DNA of 64,000 bases from Xanthobacteraceae bacterium (GTDB lineage: Bacteria; Pseudomonadota; Alphaproteobacteria; Rhizobiales; Xanthobacteraceae): assembly GCA_022844205.1 (NCBI GenBank), contig JALHMF010000005.1, positions 1-64,000 of the forward strand, given 5' to 3'. The position numbers were made by a program, and so were the translations under genes. The notes below the pieces were generated by a model. The model made no database searches. It was not told where the DNA came from and worked only from the letters and a program-made list of their open reading frames with translations. Shown here piece by piece: positions 15,564 to 24,307 of the stretch. Position 1 is the first letter of the stretch; every line of letters begins with the position of its first letter.

Positions 15564-16409
15564 CTAACGCCCCTCGCGCCGCGACAGAAACGCCAGCCGC
15601 TCGAACAGGTGCACGTCCTGCTCGTTCTTGAGCAAAGCCCCATGCAGCGGCGGGATCAGTTTCTTCGGATCGCGCTCGCGCAGCATTTCCGGTGTCACGT
15701 CTTCGACCATCAACAGCTTCAGCCAGTCGAGTAACTCAGACGTTGATGGCTTTTTCTTGAGGCCGGGCACTTCGCGAATTTCATAGAAAAGTTTCAGCGC
15801 TTCCGCGACCAGTCGCTGTTTGATGCCGGGATAATGCACCTCGACGATGGCCTGCATCGTCTCGGGATCGGGAAAGCGGATGTAGTGGAAAAAGCAGCGG
15901 CGCAGGAATGCGTCCGGCAACTCTTTTTCGTTGTTCGACGTGATGATCACCGCCGGCCGCTGCCTGGCCTTGACCGTCTCGCCGGTCTCGTAAACATGAA
16001 ATTCCATGCGGTCGATTTCGAGCAGCAGATCGTTCGGAAATTCGATGTCGGCCTTGTCGATCTCGTCGATCAAGAGGACAGGCCGTTGCTTCGAGGTGAA
16101 CGCCTCCCACAATTTTCCACGCCGGATGTAGTTCGCAATATCGCTCACGCGCGGGTCGCCGAGCTGGCTGTCGCGCAGCCGCGCAACGGCGTCGTATTCG
16201 TAAAGCCCGTGGATCGCTTTGGTGGTGGATTTGATGTGCCACTCGATCAGCGGCGCCTTCAGCGCGTCCGCAATCTCGGCGGCGAGCACCGTCTTGCCGG
16301 TTCCAGGCTCGCCCTTGATCAGCAGCGGCCGCTCCAGCGCGATTGCGGCGTTGACGGCTACCTTCAGATCCTTGTCGGCGACGTAGGACTTCGTACCTTC
16401 AAAACGCAT
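15564..16409 (-). CDS. MoxR-family AAA+ ATPase
   Basis: From ATG at 16409 (GAGGA upstream) the protein has 281 residues. Walker A is GEPGTGKT near residue 34, Walker B is VLLIDEIDKAD near 112, sensor 1 is VIITSNNEKELPDAFLRRC. This is the MoxR group of chaperone-like ATPases, which usually act with a von Willebrand (VWA/CoxE) protein encoded directly downstream. Here the downstream side is a repeat cluster and an unrelated convergent gene, so the usual partner is missing. The start could also be ATG at 16433; longer versions are unlikely. Confidence 0.88.
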   Translation of the reverse strand: MRFEGTKSYVADKDLKVAVNAAIALERPLLIKGEPGTGKTVLAAEIADALKAPLIEWHIKSTTKAIHGLYEYDAVARLRDSQLGDPRVSDIANYIRRGKLWEAFTSKQRPVLLIDEIDKADIEFPNDLLLEIDRMEFHVYETGETVKARQRPAVIITSNNEKELPDAFLRRCFFHYIRFPDPETMQAIVEVHYPGIKQRLVAEALKLFYEIREVPGLKKKPSTSELLDWLKLLMVEDVTPEMLRERDPKKLIPPLHGALLKNEQDVHLFERLAFLSRREGR

Positions 16410-16523
16410 TATTTCCTCGTTCTGGGGCGACATTAGGGAGCGGTTCGCCATGCGGCAAGGCGGATACCATGCGTACAAGTAGCGTATTGGAATGCACGCC
16501 GGGTTGTGCTTTGAAGGCCGGCC

Positions 16524-16847
16524 ATGAATGACGCCCGCCACGAACTCAATATCCAGCTCAAAAAATTCGAGAAGCGCATGCCGGCCAAGCTCGGCCGCTT
16601 TTTGCATTGGCTGCGCCAGCCCGGGGCTTTCTGGGTGCGGATTCCCTTTGCGGTCTTTTTTATTCTGTTTGGCCTCGTGGGCTTTCTCCCGCTGGTCGGC
16701 TTCTGGATGGTCCCGGTCGGGCTGCTGTTGCTCGCGGAAGATGTTCCGGCGCTGGCTCGGCCCGTGGCGCGATTGCTCGCCTGGATCGACCGCAAATGGC
16801 CGCAAAAGCCGAAGCCGCCGGATCCGCAAAAGCTGTCGCCGCGGTAA
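16524..16847 (+). CDS. Small membrane protein
   Basis: The 107-residue protein has a basic, amphipathic N-terminus (LKKFEKRMPAKLGRFLHWL) and two hydrophobic helices (about 37-55 and 57-72) around a Gly/Pro turn. A Pro/Lys-rich tail (WPQKPKPPDPQKL) follows. No family motif is recognised. It is divergent from the MoxR gene with about 115 bases between, and convergent with the TauE gene. Confidence 0.7.
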   Translation: MNDARHELNIQLKKFEKRMPAKLGRFLHWLRQPGAFWVRIPFAVFFILFGLVGFLPLVGFWMVPVGLLLLAEDVPALARPVARLLAWIDRKWPQKPKPPDPQKLSPR

Positions 16848-16850
16848 AAC

Positions 16851-17609
16851 TTATCCGGTACCAGCCCGGATGAGCGGCCATGTTTGCGCGGCGATCAGTC
16901 CGATTCCGGAAAGCAGCAAAAGCACCAGCAGCACTTTTCTGAACGCTGCATCGTCAAGTTTGCCGTAAAGTTTGAAGCCTATCCACAAACCTGCCAGCAT
17001 CGCAGGAAGGCCGAGCAGATAGAGTTTCACCACCTCCGCTGTGACAGCACCACCCAGGCCGAGCGAGACTGCGGTCATTGCGCTCGCCGCCAGCATCACC
17101 GGCTGAAAGATCGAGCGCTGCACGTCTTTGCTCCAGCCGCGCAATTGGCACCAGACGGTGATGATGAAGCCGGGCAGGCCGGTCATTCCGCAGAGAATTC
17201 CGTTCAGAAACCCGGCGCTGCTGTCCGCCCCCGTTCCTGCCCGCAAGGGCTTGAACGACGGCTGCACCAATCCGTAAAGGCCGTAGATGACGAGGAGCAG
17301 GCCGACGCCTCCGCGCATGTAGGCGGGGTCGATATAGGTCAGCAGCACAGCACCGATCGGAACACCGAGCGCGCCACCTGCAATGAAAGGAGCGACGTTC
17401 CTCCACGTTAGCGCCTTTCTTAATTTCCAGACGCCATAGCCTTGCGTCCACAGGCTGTAGCCCGAGATCAACACCGTCGTCTGGATTGGCGTCAGGATAT
17501 GCAGCCAGAAGGCCGAAACGATGAAGCCCATCGCAAAGCCCGCAAGGCCGGAAGCAAAACCTCCGGCAAACGCAGCGAACAAAAAAACTCCCACAACAAA
17601 ACCGTCCAT
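16851..17609 (-). CDS. TauE/SafE-family sulfite or organic-anion exporter
   Basis: ATG at 17609 has GGAG 7 bases upstream. The 252-residue protein is almost entirely hydrophobic with 7-8 transmembrane helices. It shows the two TauE/SafE half-repeats: GGFASGLAGFAMGFIVSAFW at the N-terminus, and LNGILCGMTGLPGFIITVW in the second half. Family members export sulfite, sulfoacetate or related anions. Longer upstream extensions of the frame are not credible. Confidence 0.88.
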   Translation of the reverse strand: MDGFVVGVFLFAAFAGGFASGLAGFAMGFIVSAFWLHILTPIQTTVLISGYSLWTQGYGVWKLRKALTWRNVAPFIAGGALGVPIGAVLLTYIDPAYMRGGVGLLLVIYGLYGLVQPSFKPLRAGTGADSSAGFLNGILCGMTGLPGFIITVWCQLRGWSKDVQRSIFQPVMLAASAMTAVSLGLGGAVTAEVVKLYLLGLPAMLAGLWIGFKLYGKLDDAAFRKVLLVLLLLSGIGLIAAQTWPLIRAGTG

Positions 17610-17869
17610 GGCTCGCTCCTTATTCGAGGCGAGCAGCGCTTGGATGGCAGGTCCATCTGAAGGGGAGGCCGCGATATCCCCGTGCCTTGCAGCGTCGTTT
17701 GGTTCAGGAAAAATCAGGTGGCAGCACGCACGATGTCCCCTCCTTGCGAAGGAGACGGTGCTTGGGCCCTGAGCAGGAAGAATGGGCCTGAAAGAACGGG
17801 GCGACCGTCGCTGGCCCCGCTGCATTTCAATAATGCACCATGCTCCGTAGTGCAAACGACCCGGCTGCC
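17610..17869. other. Intergenic region between tauE-like gene and flgE control region
   Basis: No gene is supported. The right end passes into the flgE promoter with FlbD-type and sigma-54 sites. TGCATTTCAATAATGCA (17821-17837) is an inverted repeat that could be an operator. Confidence 0.45.
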
Positions 17870-17906
17870 CGGCAAAACTTGCCGCCACCCGGCAGAAGCG
17901 CGCCGG
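17870..17906 (+). promoter_or_regulatory. Two FlbD-type (ftr) sites upstream of flgE
   Basis: CGGCAAAACTTGCCG (17870-17884) is an inverted repeat matching the ftr enhancer pattern of Caulobacter FlbD. A weaker one, CGGCAGAAGCGCGCCGG, lies at 17890-17906. They sit about 55-90 bases upstream of the sigma-54 promoter, a suitable enhancer distance. Confidence 0.72.
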
Positions 17907-17958
17907 CATCCGGCGGGCCGTCTCCGCGTAAGTCCTTGTACTGAATCGATAATCGGAA

Positions 17959-17974
17959 TGGCACGCCGATTGCC
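17959..17974 (+). promoter_or_regulatory. Sigma-54 promoter of flgE
   Basis: TGGCACGCCGATTGCC keeps GG and GC 10 bases apart and matches the consensus TGGCACG-N4-TTGC at every fixed position. Transcription would start near 17985, about 50 bases before the flgE ATG. Confidence 0.87.
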
Positions 17975-18034
17975 ATGAACCTACCGGGTAACCGTGCGCG
18001 CTTACGCTGCGCGGCCGCAAGGATGGAGGGTGTA

Positions 18035-19705
18035 ATGGGTATTTTCGGTGCACTGACGACGGCGGTCGGCGGTCTTCGGGCGCAGTCCTACGCGCTGGAA
18101 AACGTTTCCGGCAACATCGCGAACTCGCAGACGACGGGCTTCAAGCGCGTCGATACGAGCTTCTCGGACCTCGTGCCCGATTCCAACCCGCAGCAGCAGT
18201 ATGCAGGCGGCGTGATCGCACGCTCGCGCGGAACCAACACCGTGCAGGGCGACATCAAGAGCGCCACCGTCGATACTTTCATGGCGATCAACGGCGACGG
18301 CTACTTCGTCGTGCAGAAACCATCCTCGTTCCCCGACGGACAGCCGGTGTTCACCGGCGTCGATCTCTTCACCCGCCGCGGCGATTTCGAACTCGACAAG
18401 GACGGCTTTCTCGTCAACGGCACCGGGTACTACCTGAAGGCGCTACAGGTCGATCCGACCACGGGCAACGTCGTCGGCAGCGTTCCGGAAGTGCTGCAAT
18501 TCTCCAACGACTTCCTGCCGGCCGAGCCGACAAACCTGATCGAATACCGCGCCAACCTTGCGAGCTTCCCGCGCACCGCCGCGACCGACGAGGATGTGCC
18601 GGGCTCCGAGCGCCTCGACATCACCGCATTCTCCGTCAACCCGACCGTGGCCGGCACCGGCACGGTGGTCGCGAACGACGTTCCGCAATTCCTCGACATG
18701 TCGATTTCAGGCGGCGCCATCACGGTGTTCGACCAGGTCGGCTCTCCCGTGAACATCCAGCTGCGCTGGACCAAGCTGCCGGACACGGCGGCACAGGCGA
18801 CCGGCACGGCCGACCTCAACCCGGCCGTCGACCTCGGAGCATCATTTGCGGGCGATACCGTCACGGTAACCGTCAACGGTGCGCCGACCGTCATCACCAT
18901 CGACACCGGCACGACGTCGGACTCGAGCGAGTTGATCGCGGCCATCAATGCCATCTCCGGCGTCAGCGCATCGCTCGTCGGCGACAACATCCAGATCACC
19001 GGCGATACGCCGGGCACGACCTTCTCGATTGCGTATTCGGATTCCGGCATCGGCACCGCGCTCGGCCTCACCGGCTCGGGCTTTGCGCCTACCGGCAATC
19101 CGACCTGGGAATTGTTCTATCTTGAGGACGCTTCCGCCGTCGGCACCAACGTGGCCTGGCGCAACGCCGGCGTGCAGTACGTGTTCGACGCGAGCGGCCA
19201 GATGACGTCCGCCACGCAGGTCGTGACGATCACGGGCGTTTCGATCAACGGCGTGCCGCTCTCCGACATCGCCATCAACCACGGCTCCAGCGGTGTCACC
19301 CAGTTCGCCGATATCAACGGCAACGCACAGGTTAACCTGTTGAGACAAAACGGTTTTCCGGCGGGTGAATTGCAGAGCATCGCGGTCAACGAAAAGGGCC
19401 GCATCGTCGCCGCCTACTCGAACGGCCGTACGCTCGACATCGCCGAAATACCGCTGGCGAGCTTCAACGGCGACAACTCCCTGAAACGCATCGACGGTGG
19501 CGCGTTTGAGGCGACCTCGGAATCCGGTCCCGCACTCTACGGTGCGCCCGGCAAGATTCTCGGCAAGTCGCTCGAAGGCTCCAACACCGACATCGCCGAC
19601 GAATTTACCAAGCTCATCGTCACGCAGCAGGCCTACGCCGCCAACACGCGCATCGTGACGACGGCCGATCAGATGCTTTCCGAAACGCTGAATATGATCC
19701 GCTAG
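18035..19705 (+). CDS. flgE: Flagellar hook protein FlgE
   Basis: ATG at 18035 follows GGAGG. The protein has 556 residues. The N-terminus MGIFGALTTAVGGLRAQSYALENVSGNIANSQTTGFKR is the flagellar rod/hook signature, and the C-terminus EFTKLIVTQQAYAANTRIVTTADQMLSETLNMIR the matching hook helix. The middle (about 230-330) is Thr/Asp-rich beta structure that forms the hook surface and is longer than in enteric FlgE (about 400 residues). It polymerises into the hook that joins rod and filament. It is first of flgE-flgK-flgL, driven by a sigma-54 promoter. Confidence 0.95.
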   Translation: MGIFGALTTAVGGLRAQSYALENVSGNIANSQTTGFKRVDTSFSDLVPDSNPQQQYAGGVIARSRGTNTVQGDIKSATVDTFMAINGDGYFVVQKPSSFPDGQPVFTGVDLFTRRGDFELDKDGFLVNGTGYYLKALQVDPTTGNVVGSVPEVLQFSNDFLPAEPTNLIEYRANLASFPRTAATDEDVPGSERLDITAFSVNPTVAGTGTVVANDVPQFLDMSISGGAITVFDQVGSPVNIQLRWTKLPDTAAQATGTADLNPAVDLGASFAGDTVTVTVNGAPTVITIDTGTTSDSSELIAAINAISGVSASLVGDNIQITGDTPGTTFSIAYSDSGIGTALGLTGSGFAPTGNPTWELFYLEDASAVGTNVAWRNAGVQYVFDASGQMTSATQVVTITGVSINGVPLSDIAINHGSSGVTQFADINGNAQVNLLRQNGFPAGELQSIAVNEKGRIVAAYSNGRTLDIAEIPLASFNGDNSLKRIDGGAFEATSESGPALYGAPGKILGKSLEGSNTDIADEFTKLIVTQQAYAANTRIVTTADQMLSETLNMIR

Positions 19706-19744
19706 GCGGTTCGTTTTTTTCGTTCGGCATAAGGAAGCAATGGA

Positions 19745-21604
19745 ATGAGTCTCGGTAACGCAATCGGTGCCGCACTGTCCGGCCTGCAACTCACGCAGAC
19801 CGGCGTAGGCCTGATTGCCGACAACATCGCGAATGCCGAGACGCCGGGTTATGTCCGCAAGTCGCTCATGCAGCAGACGACGTCCGCGGCGGGCGGCGGT
19901 TCCGGTGTGCGCGTCGTCGGCATCCAGCGCGAACTGGATGTGTTCGTGCAGCGACAGTTGCGCGCCGAGCTTGCCGGCTCGACCTACATCAATTCGATTT
20001 CGTCCTACTACAACCGCATCGACCAGATTTATGGCTCGCCGGGCGGGCTGAACGCGCTCGACACATTGCTGAACAATTTCTCGAACTCGCTGCAGAACCT
20101 CGCGACCAGCCCGGAGTCGATCTCCTCGCGCTCGCAGGTGCTGAACGAGGCGGGGGTGCTGGCGCAGCACCTCAACGCGATGTCGCGCGACGTGCAGGAA
20201 TTGCGCACGCAGGCCGAGCTTGCGATTTCCGCCGACATCACGCGCATCAATCAGATCCTGCAGAACATCGAGACGGTATCGACCAAAATCATCTCGTCCG
20301 ATCCCAATACCGGATCGACGGCGGCACTGTTCGACCAGCGCGACGTGCTGATCGGCGAGCTTTCCGGACTCGTTGACATTCGCACGGTGGAAACCGGACC
20401 GGGGCAGGTCGCGATCTTTACGACTTCGGGCGTAAGCCTCTTCGACCATAAGGCCTCGCAGCTTGGCTTCGACGGCCGCGACGGTGTCAGCCCGCAATCG
20501 TTGTGGAACGCGGATTCCACCAAGCGCGGCGTCGGCACCATCACGCTGACGACGCCCAACGGCTTTGCCATCGATCTGATCGCCGACCGTTCGATTCGCT
20601 CCGGCGATCTGGCGGCACACATGCAGATGCGCGATGTCACCCTGGTTGAAGCGCAGGCGCAGCTCGACGAGATCGCGCATTCGCTCGCGACGGCGCTCTC
20701 GAGCCGTACTGTTACAGGCACTGCCGCCACATCCGGCGCGCAGCAGGGCTTCGACGTCGACCTCACCGCACTTCAGAATGGCAACACGATCAACCTCAGC
20801 TACACCGACGCCACCGGCACCCATAAGGTGTCGATCGTGCGGGTGGACGATGCTTCGGCCTTGCCGCTGCCGAACACCCATACCGCGGACACGACCGACA
20901 CCGTGATCGGCGTCGATTGGACCGGCGGCCTTGCGGGTGTCGTCTCGCAGCTGAACACCGCCCTTGGGCCCAACATGACGTTCTCCACCTCGGGCAGCAC
21001 GCTGACGGTGCTCGACGACGGTGCCGGCAATCTTGTGGATATCGGCGCGTTCAACGCCAATGTGACCACGAGCACCTTCCAGACCGGCGATCCGTCGATG
21101 CCGTTCTTCGTCGATGGCAGCAACGGCTCGCTCTATACGAATTTCGCGCTGGACGGCTCGACGCAGAAGCTCGGTTTTGCCGCGCGCATTTCGCTGAACG
21201 TGCAGCTCCGGGACGAGCCTTCGCGGCTCGTGGAATTCGCGAGCAACACGCTCTCCGGCGACCCGACGCGGCCCGACTGGCTTTCGCAGCAACTCACCGC
21301 CGTATCGCTGACCTACTCGCCGGAAACCGGCATCGGCACGAAGGCCGGCGCCTATTCCGGTTCGCTCGTCGATTTCGTCCGGCAGACGATTTCGTTGCAG
21401 GGCGCCAATGCCGACAACGCCTATCGACTGAAGGAAGGCCAGGACATCGTCGTGAACGCGTTGCAGACGCGCTTCGCGGACCGCTCCAGCGTCAATATCG
21501 ACAGCGAGATGGCGAACCTTCTCGTCCTGCAAACCGCCTACGGCGCGAATGCGCGCGTGCTGACGGCGGTCAAAGAAATGCTCGACGCCCTCATCAGGAT
21601 GTAA
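19745..21604 (+). CDS. flgK: Hook-filament junction protein FlgK
   Basis: The 619-residue protein begins MSLGNAIGAALSGLQLTQTGVGLIADNIANAETPGY, the FlgK/hook-type N-terminal helix. It ends with NIDSEMANLLVLQTAYGANARVLTAVKEMLDALIRM. It is exported by the flagellar type III system and forms the first junction zone between hook and filament. It is 39 bases after flgE and 4 bases before flgL, so the three form one operon. Confidence 0.94.
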   Translation: MSLGNAIGAALSGLQLTQTGVGLIADNIANAETPGYVRKSLMQQTTSAAGGGSGVRVVGIQRELDVFVQRQLRAELAGSTYINSISSYYNRIDQIYGSPGGLNALDTLLNNFSNSLQNLATSPESISSRSQVLNEAGVLAQHLNAMSRDVQELRTQAELAISADITRINQILQNIETVSTKIISSDPNTGSTAALFDQRDVLIGELSGLVDIRTVETGPGQVAIFTTSGVSLFDHKASQLGFDGRDGVSPQSLWNADSTKRGVGTITLTTPNGFAIDLIADRSIRSGDLAAHMQMRDVTLVEAQAQLDEIAHSLATALSSRTVTGTAATSGAQQGFDVDLTALQNGNTINLSYTDATGTHKVSIVRVDDASALPLPNTHTADTTDTVIGVDWTGGLAGVVSQLNTALGPNMTFSTSGSTLTVLDDGAGNLVDIGAFNANVTTSTFQTGDPSMPFFVDGSNGSLYTNFALDGSTQKLGFAARISLNVQLRDEPSRLVEFASNTLSGDPTRPDWLSQQLTAVSLTYSPETGIGTKAGAYSGSLVDFVRQTISLQGANADNAYRLKEGQDIVVNALQTRFADRSSVNIDSEMANLLVLQTAYGANARVLTAVKEMLDALIRM

Positions 21605-21608
21605 AGTC

Positions 21609-23120
21609 ATGGCGGCAATCATCGGCTTCGGCAGTCGTTCGTCCATCCAGTCGCAGACGCTCGTCGATATGCGGACGCAGCTCGACGACTTGCAGCGCCA
21701 GCTTGCGACCGGCAAGAAATCGCAGACCTATGCGGGCCTCGGCATCGCGCGCGGCCTCGACCTTGAAGTGCGCGCCCGGCTTTCGCGCATCGAGAACTTC
21801 GAGACGTCGATCTTCAATGTCGACCTGCGCGTGAACTTGATGAACACGGCACTCGAGCGGATGCGCACGGTCGGGCAGGACGCGCGCGCCGAGACGCGTT
21901 TTCCGCTGACCTACGAACTCGTCAGCGGCGGCCAGACCGCGGCACAGCGCACCTCCACGTTGCGCCTCGATGAAGCGCTGAGCCTGCTCAACGAAAAAGC
22001 GGGCGACCGTTACCTGTTCTCCGGACGCGCCACCGACAGCAAGGCAACCGACAGCGTCGCGCATATTCTCAACGGCGATGGCGCAAAGGCCGGCTTCAAG
22101 CAGGTGATGGCCGAGCGGCTGCTCGCCGATCAGGGTGCCGACCAGCGCGGACGGCTGTTGCAGCCATCGGCGGCGGCCGGCGTCGTGACGCTTTCGGAAG
22201 ACGGCAGCTCCGCTCACCCGTTTGGATTCAAGCTTGCTTCAGTGACCACCGATTTTGGCGCGACGATCACCAACAATGCCGGTCCGCCCGTCAGCAAGGA
22301 AATCGACCTCAGCGGCGGCAATCCGGCGCCGAACGACCGTGTCACCATCCAGCTCAACCAGCCGGACGGCACCTCGGTCAGCATCGAACTCACCGCGACG
22401 ACGCAGGACCCGCCGCCTTCCGGCAGCTTCCTGATCGGCGCGACGCCGACCGACACCGCGAATAATCTTGCGTCCACCATCGACGCCCGGATTTTGACGC
22501 TGTCGAGGACCCAGCTTGCCGCGGCATCCGCGGTGAAGGCCGGCGAGGATTTCTTCGCGATGGATTCCGGCAATCCGCCGCAGCGGGTGTCCGGGCCGCC
22601 GTTCGAAACGGCGACCGCGATGGTCGATGGCACGGATACCAACACCGTGTTCTGGTACACGGGCGACGCCGGCACCGACGATCCGCGCATGACCGCGGTT
22701 GCGCGCGTGGACGACACCATCACCGTGAATTACGGCGTGCGCGGCAACGAAGACGGCCTGCGTCATCTCGTGCAGAATCTCGCGGTGTTCTCGTCGATGA
22801 CCTTTTCGGGATCGGACCCGGACGCGCGCGCGCGGTATTTCGCCGTGGCGCAGAAGATCGGCTCCGGCCTCGACCAGGGCTCGGGCCTGCAGAAGATCGA
22901 GGCGATCCAGACCGAAATCGCGGGTGCGAAGCTTGCCGCCGATGCCGCGAAGCAGCGTCTGTCGGACAAGAAACCCGTGCTGCAAGGCCTCGTTGACGAA
23001 ATCGAGAACGTGTCGGCGGAAGAAGTCGGCACCATGCTGCTCACCCTCAGCACGCGCCTGCAGGCGACGCTGCAGACGACGGCGATGCTGTCTCGCTTCT
23101 CGCTCGTCAATTTCATCTGA
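21609..23120 (+). CDS. flgL: Hook-filament junction protein FlgL
   Basis: The protein has 503 residues with a flagellin-like N-terminus (SSIQSQTLVDMRTQLDDLQRQLATGKKSQTY) and C-terminus (VSAEEVGTMLLTLSTRLQATLQTTAMLSRFSLVNFI). It forms the second junction layer on which flagellin polymerises. The middle is a beta-rich insertion, making it longer than enteric FlgL (about 317 residues). It is last in flgE-flgK-flgL and is followed by a strong terminator. Confidence 0.92.
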   Translation: MAAIIGFGSRSSIQSQTLVDMRTQLDDLQRQLATGKKSQTYAGLGIARGLDLEVRARLSRIENFETSIFNVDLRVNLMNTALERMRTVGQDARAETRFPLTYELVSGGQTAAQRTSTLRLDEALSLLNEKAGDRYLFSGRATDSKATDSVAHILNGDGAKAGFKQVMAERLLADQGADQRGRLLQPSAAAGVVTLSEDGSSAHPFGFKLASVTTDFGATITNNAGPPVSKEIDLSGGNPAPNDRVTIQLNQPDGTSVSIELTATTQDPPPSGSFLIGATPTDTANNLASTIDARILTLSRTQLAAASAVKAGEDFFAMDSGNPPQRVSGPPFETATAMVDGTDTNTVFWYTGDAGTDDPRMTAVARVDDTITVNYGVRGNEDGLRHLVQNLAVFSSMTFSGSDPDARARYFAVAQKIGSGLDQGSGLQKIEAIQTEIAGAKLAADAAKQRLSDKKPVLQGLVDEIENVSAEEVGTMLLTLSTRLQATLQTTAMLSRFSLVNFI

Positions 23121-23174
23121 GCATTCAAGAGATACAGGAATTCAACGAAAGGTTTTGCGTAGTTGAAGAAAGGG

Positions 23175-23208
23175 AAGCCCGGCACAGGACGTGCCGGGCT
23201 TTTCGTTT
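23175..23208 (+). terminator. Rho-independent terminator of the flgE-flgK-flgL operon
   Basis: AAGCCCGGCAC and GTGCCGGGCTT form an 11-bp perfect stem with a 5-base loop, followed by TTTCGTTTG. Confidence 0.92.
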
Positions 23209-23248
23209 GCGGCTTGGGCGCATGCGGAAAAAATGCGAAGGTGCCCTG

Positions 23249-24172
23249 ATGACGGACGCACCGATCCCATATCTACAACGCATCCGAGACTATTATTCGG
23301 GGCTCGGCTACGGTGCGCCGTATGAATTCGCGCATTATGCGGATGTTCCGTTTTACCGGCTCGCAAAGCCGCTCGCGCAAAGCCGTGTCGCGCTGATCAC
23401 GACGGCGGCTCCCTATCAGCCGGACAAGGGCGAGCAGGGACCGGGTGCACCGTATAATTCGGCGGCGAAGTTCTACACGGTCTATTCCGGCGACAGTGCG
23501 AAGGACCACGACCTTCGCATTTCGCACATCGCGATCGACCGCAAGCACACGACGGCGGAAGACCCCGGCACGTATTTTCCGCTGCCCGCGCTTCGAGAAG
23601 CCGCCGCACACGGCCTGATCGGCTCGCTGGCGCCGCGCTTTCATGGGCTGCCGACGAACAGGAGTCATCGGGTGACGCTGGAAGTGGACTGCAAGGAGAT
23701 CGTCGCCCGCTGCCAGGAAGATGGCGTCGATGCGGCGATCCTCGTTCCCAATTGTCCGGTCTGCCATCAGAGCGTCAGCCTTGCCGCGCGCGAACTGGAG
23801 AAAAGCAGCATCGCAACGGTCGTCATGGGCTGCGCCAAGGACATCGTGGAATATGTCGGCGTGCCGAGATTGTTCTTTTCGGATTTTCCGCTCGGCAATG
23901 GAGCGGGCAAGCCAAACGATAAGGCCTCGCAGATTTCCACCCTGGAGCTTGCGCTTCGGCTTCTGGATTCAGCACAGGCCGCCCGCACGACGGTTCAAAA
24001 TCCGCTGCACTGGAGCGACGATCCTTCGTGGAAAATCGACTACAGCAATATCGCGCGCCTCGGCGCGGAAGAAATCAGGAAGCGCCGCGAGGCGTTCGAC
24101 CGGCAAAAGCAGATCGCGAGGAATCTTCGCGAACGGACGGCGGACTCGGCGAAGAAAATCGTTGGCCATTGA
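23249..24172 (+). CDS. GrdB-like glycine/sarcosine/proline reductase selenoprotein B homologue
   Basis: From ATG at 23249 (AAGG upstream) the protein has 307 residues. ALITTAAPYQPDKGEQGPG near residue 50, RISHIAIDRKHTTAEDPGTYFPLPAL near 100, and VDAAILVPNCPVCHQSVSLAARELE near 170 match the B-subunit family of glycine/betaine/proline reductases. In the classical enzymes the redox motif starts with selenocysteine; here it is Cys-Pro-Val-Cys, so the protein is a Cys version and not a selenoprotein. No other reductase subunit is nearby. The role is unknown, perhaps redox chemistry on an amino-acid derivative. Confidence 0.78.
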   Translation: MTDAPIPYLQRIRDYYSGLGYGAPYEFAHYADVPFYRLAKPLAQSRVALITTAAPYQPDKGEQGPGAPYNSAAKFYTVYSGDSAKDHDLRISHIAIDRKHTTAEDPGTYFPLPALREAAAHGLIGSLAPRFHGLPTNRSHRVTLEVDCKEIVARCQEDGVDAAILVPNCPVCHQSVSLAARELEKSSIATVVMGCAKDIVEYVGVPRLFFSDFPLGNGAGKPNDKASQISTLELALRLLDSAQAARTTVQNPLHWSDDPSWKIDYSNIARLGAEEIRKRREAFDRQKQIARNLRERTADSAKKIVGH

Positions 24173-24307
24173 CACCATCCTGCTGGCAGGCACTACGACT
24201 GTACAAAAGCGGACATCCAGAAAATTTCAGTTGCACGCAACTATCCCGGCTTTGGATCGTTGATGGATAGCAGCATTTTTATTTCACTCAGACATTTGGA
24301 GAGCATG

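Noticed and set aside
18842-21715. A 957-residue open frame on the minus strand under flgE and flgK
   Set aside because: It is fully antisense to two certain genes, its translation is Arg/Gly/His-rich, and such frames are usual in GC-rich DNA. No homologous motif is seen.
23207-23248. An upstream start for the GrdB-like gene
   Set aside because: It would overlap the flgL terminator; ATG 23249 has its own ribosome site.
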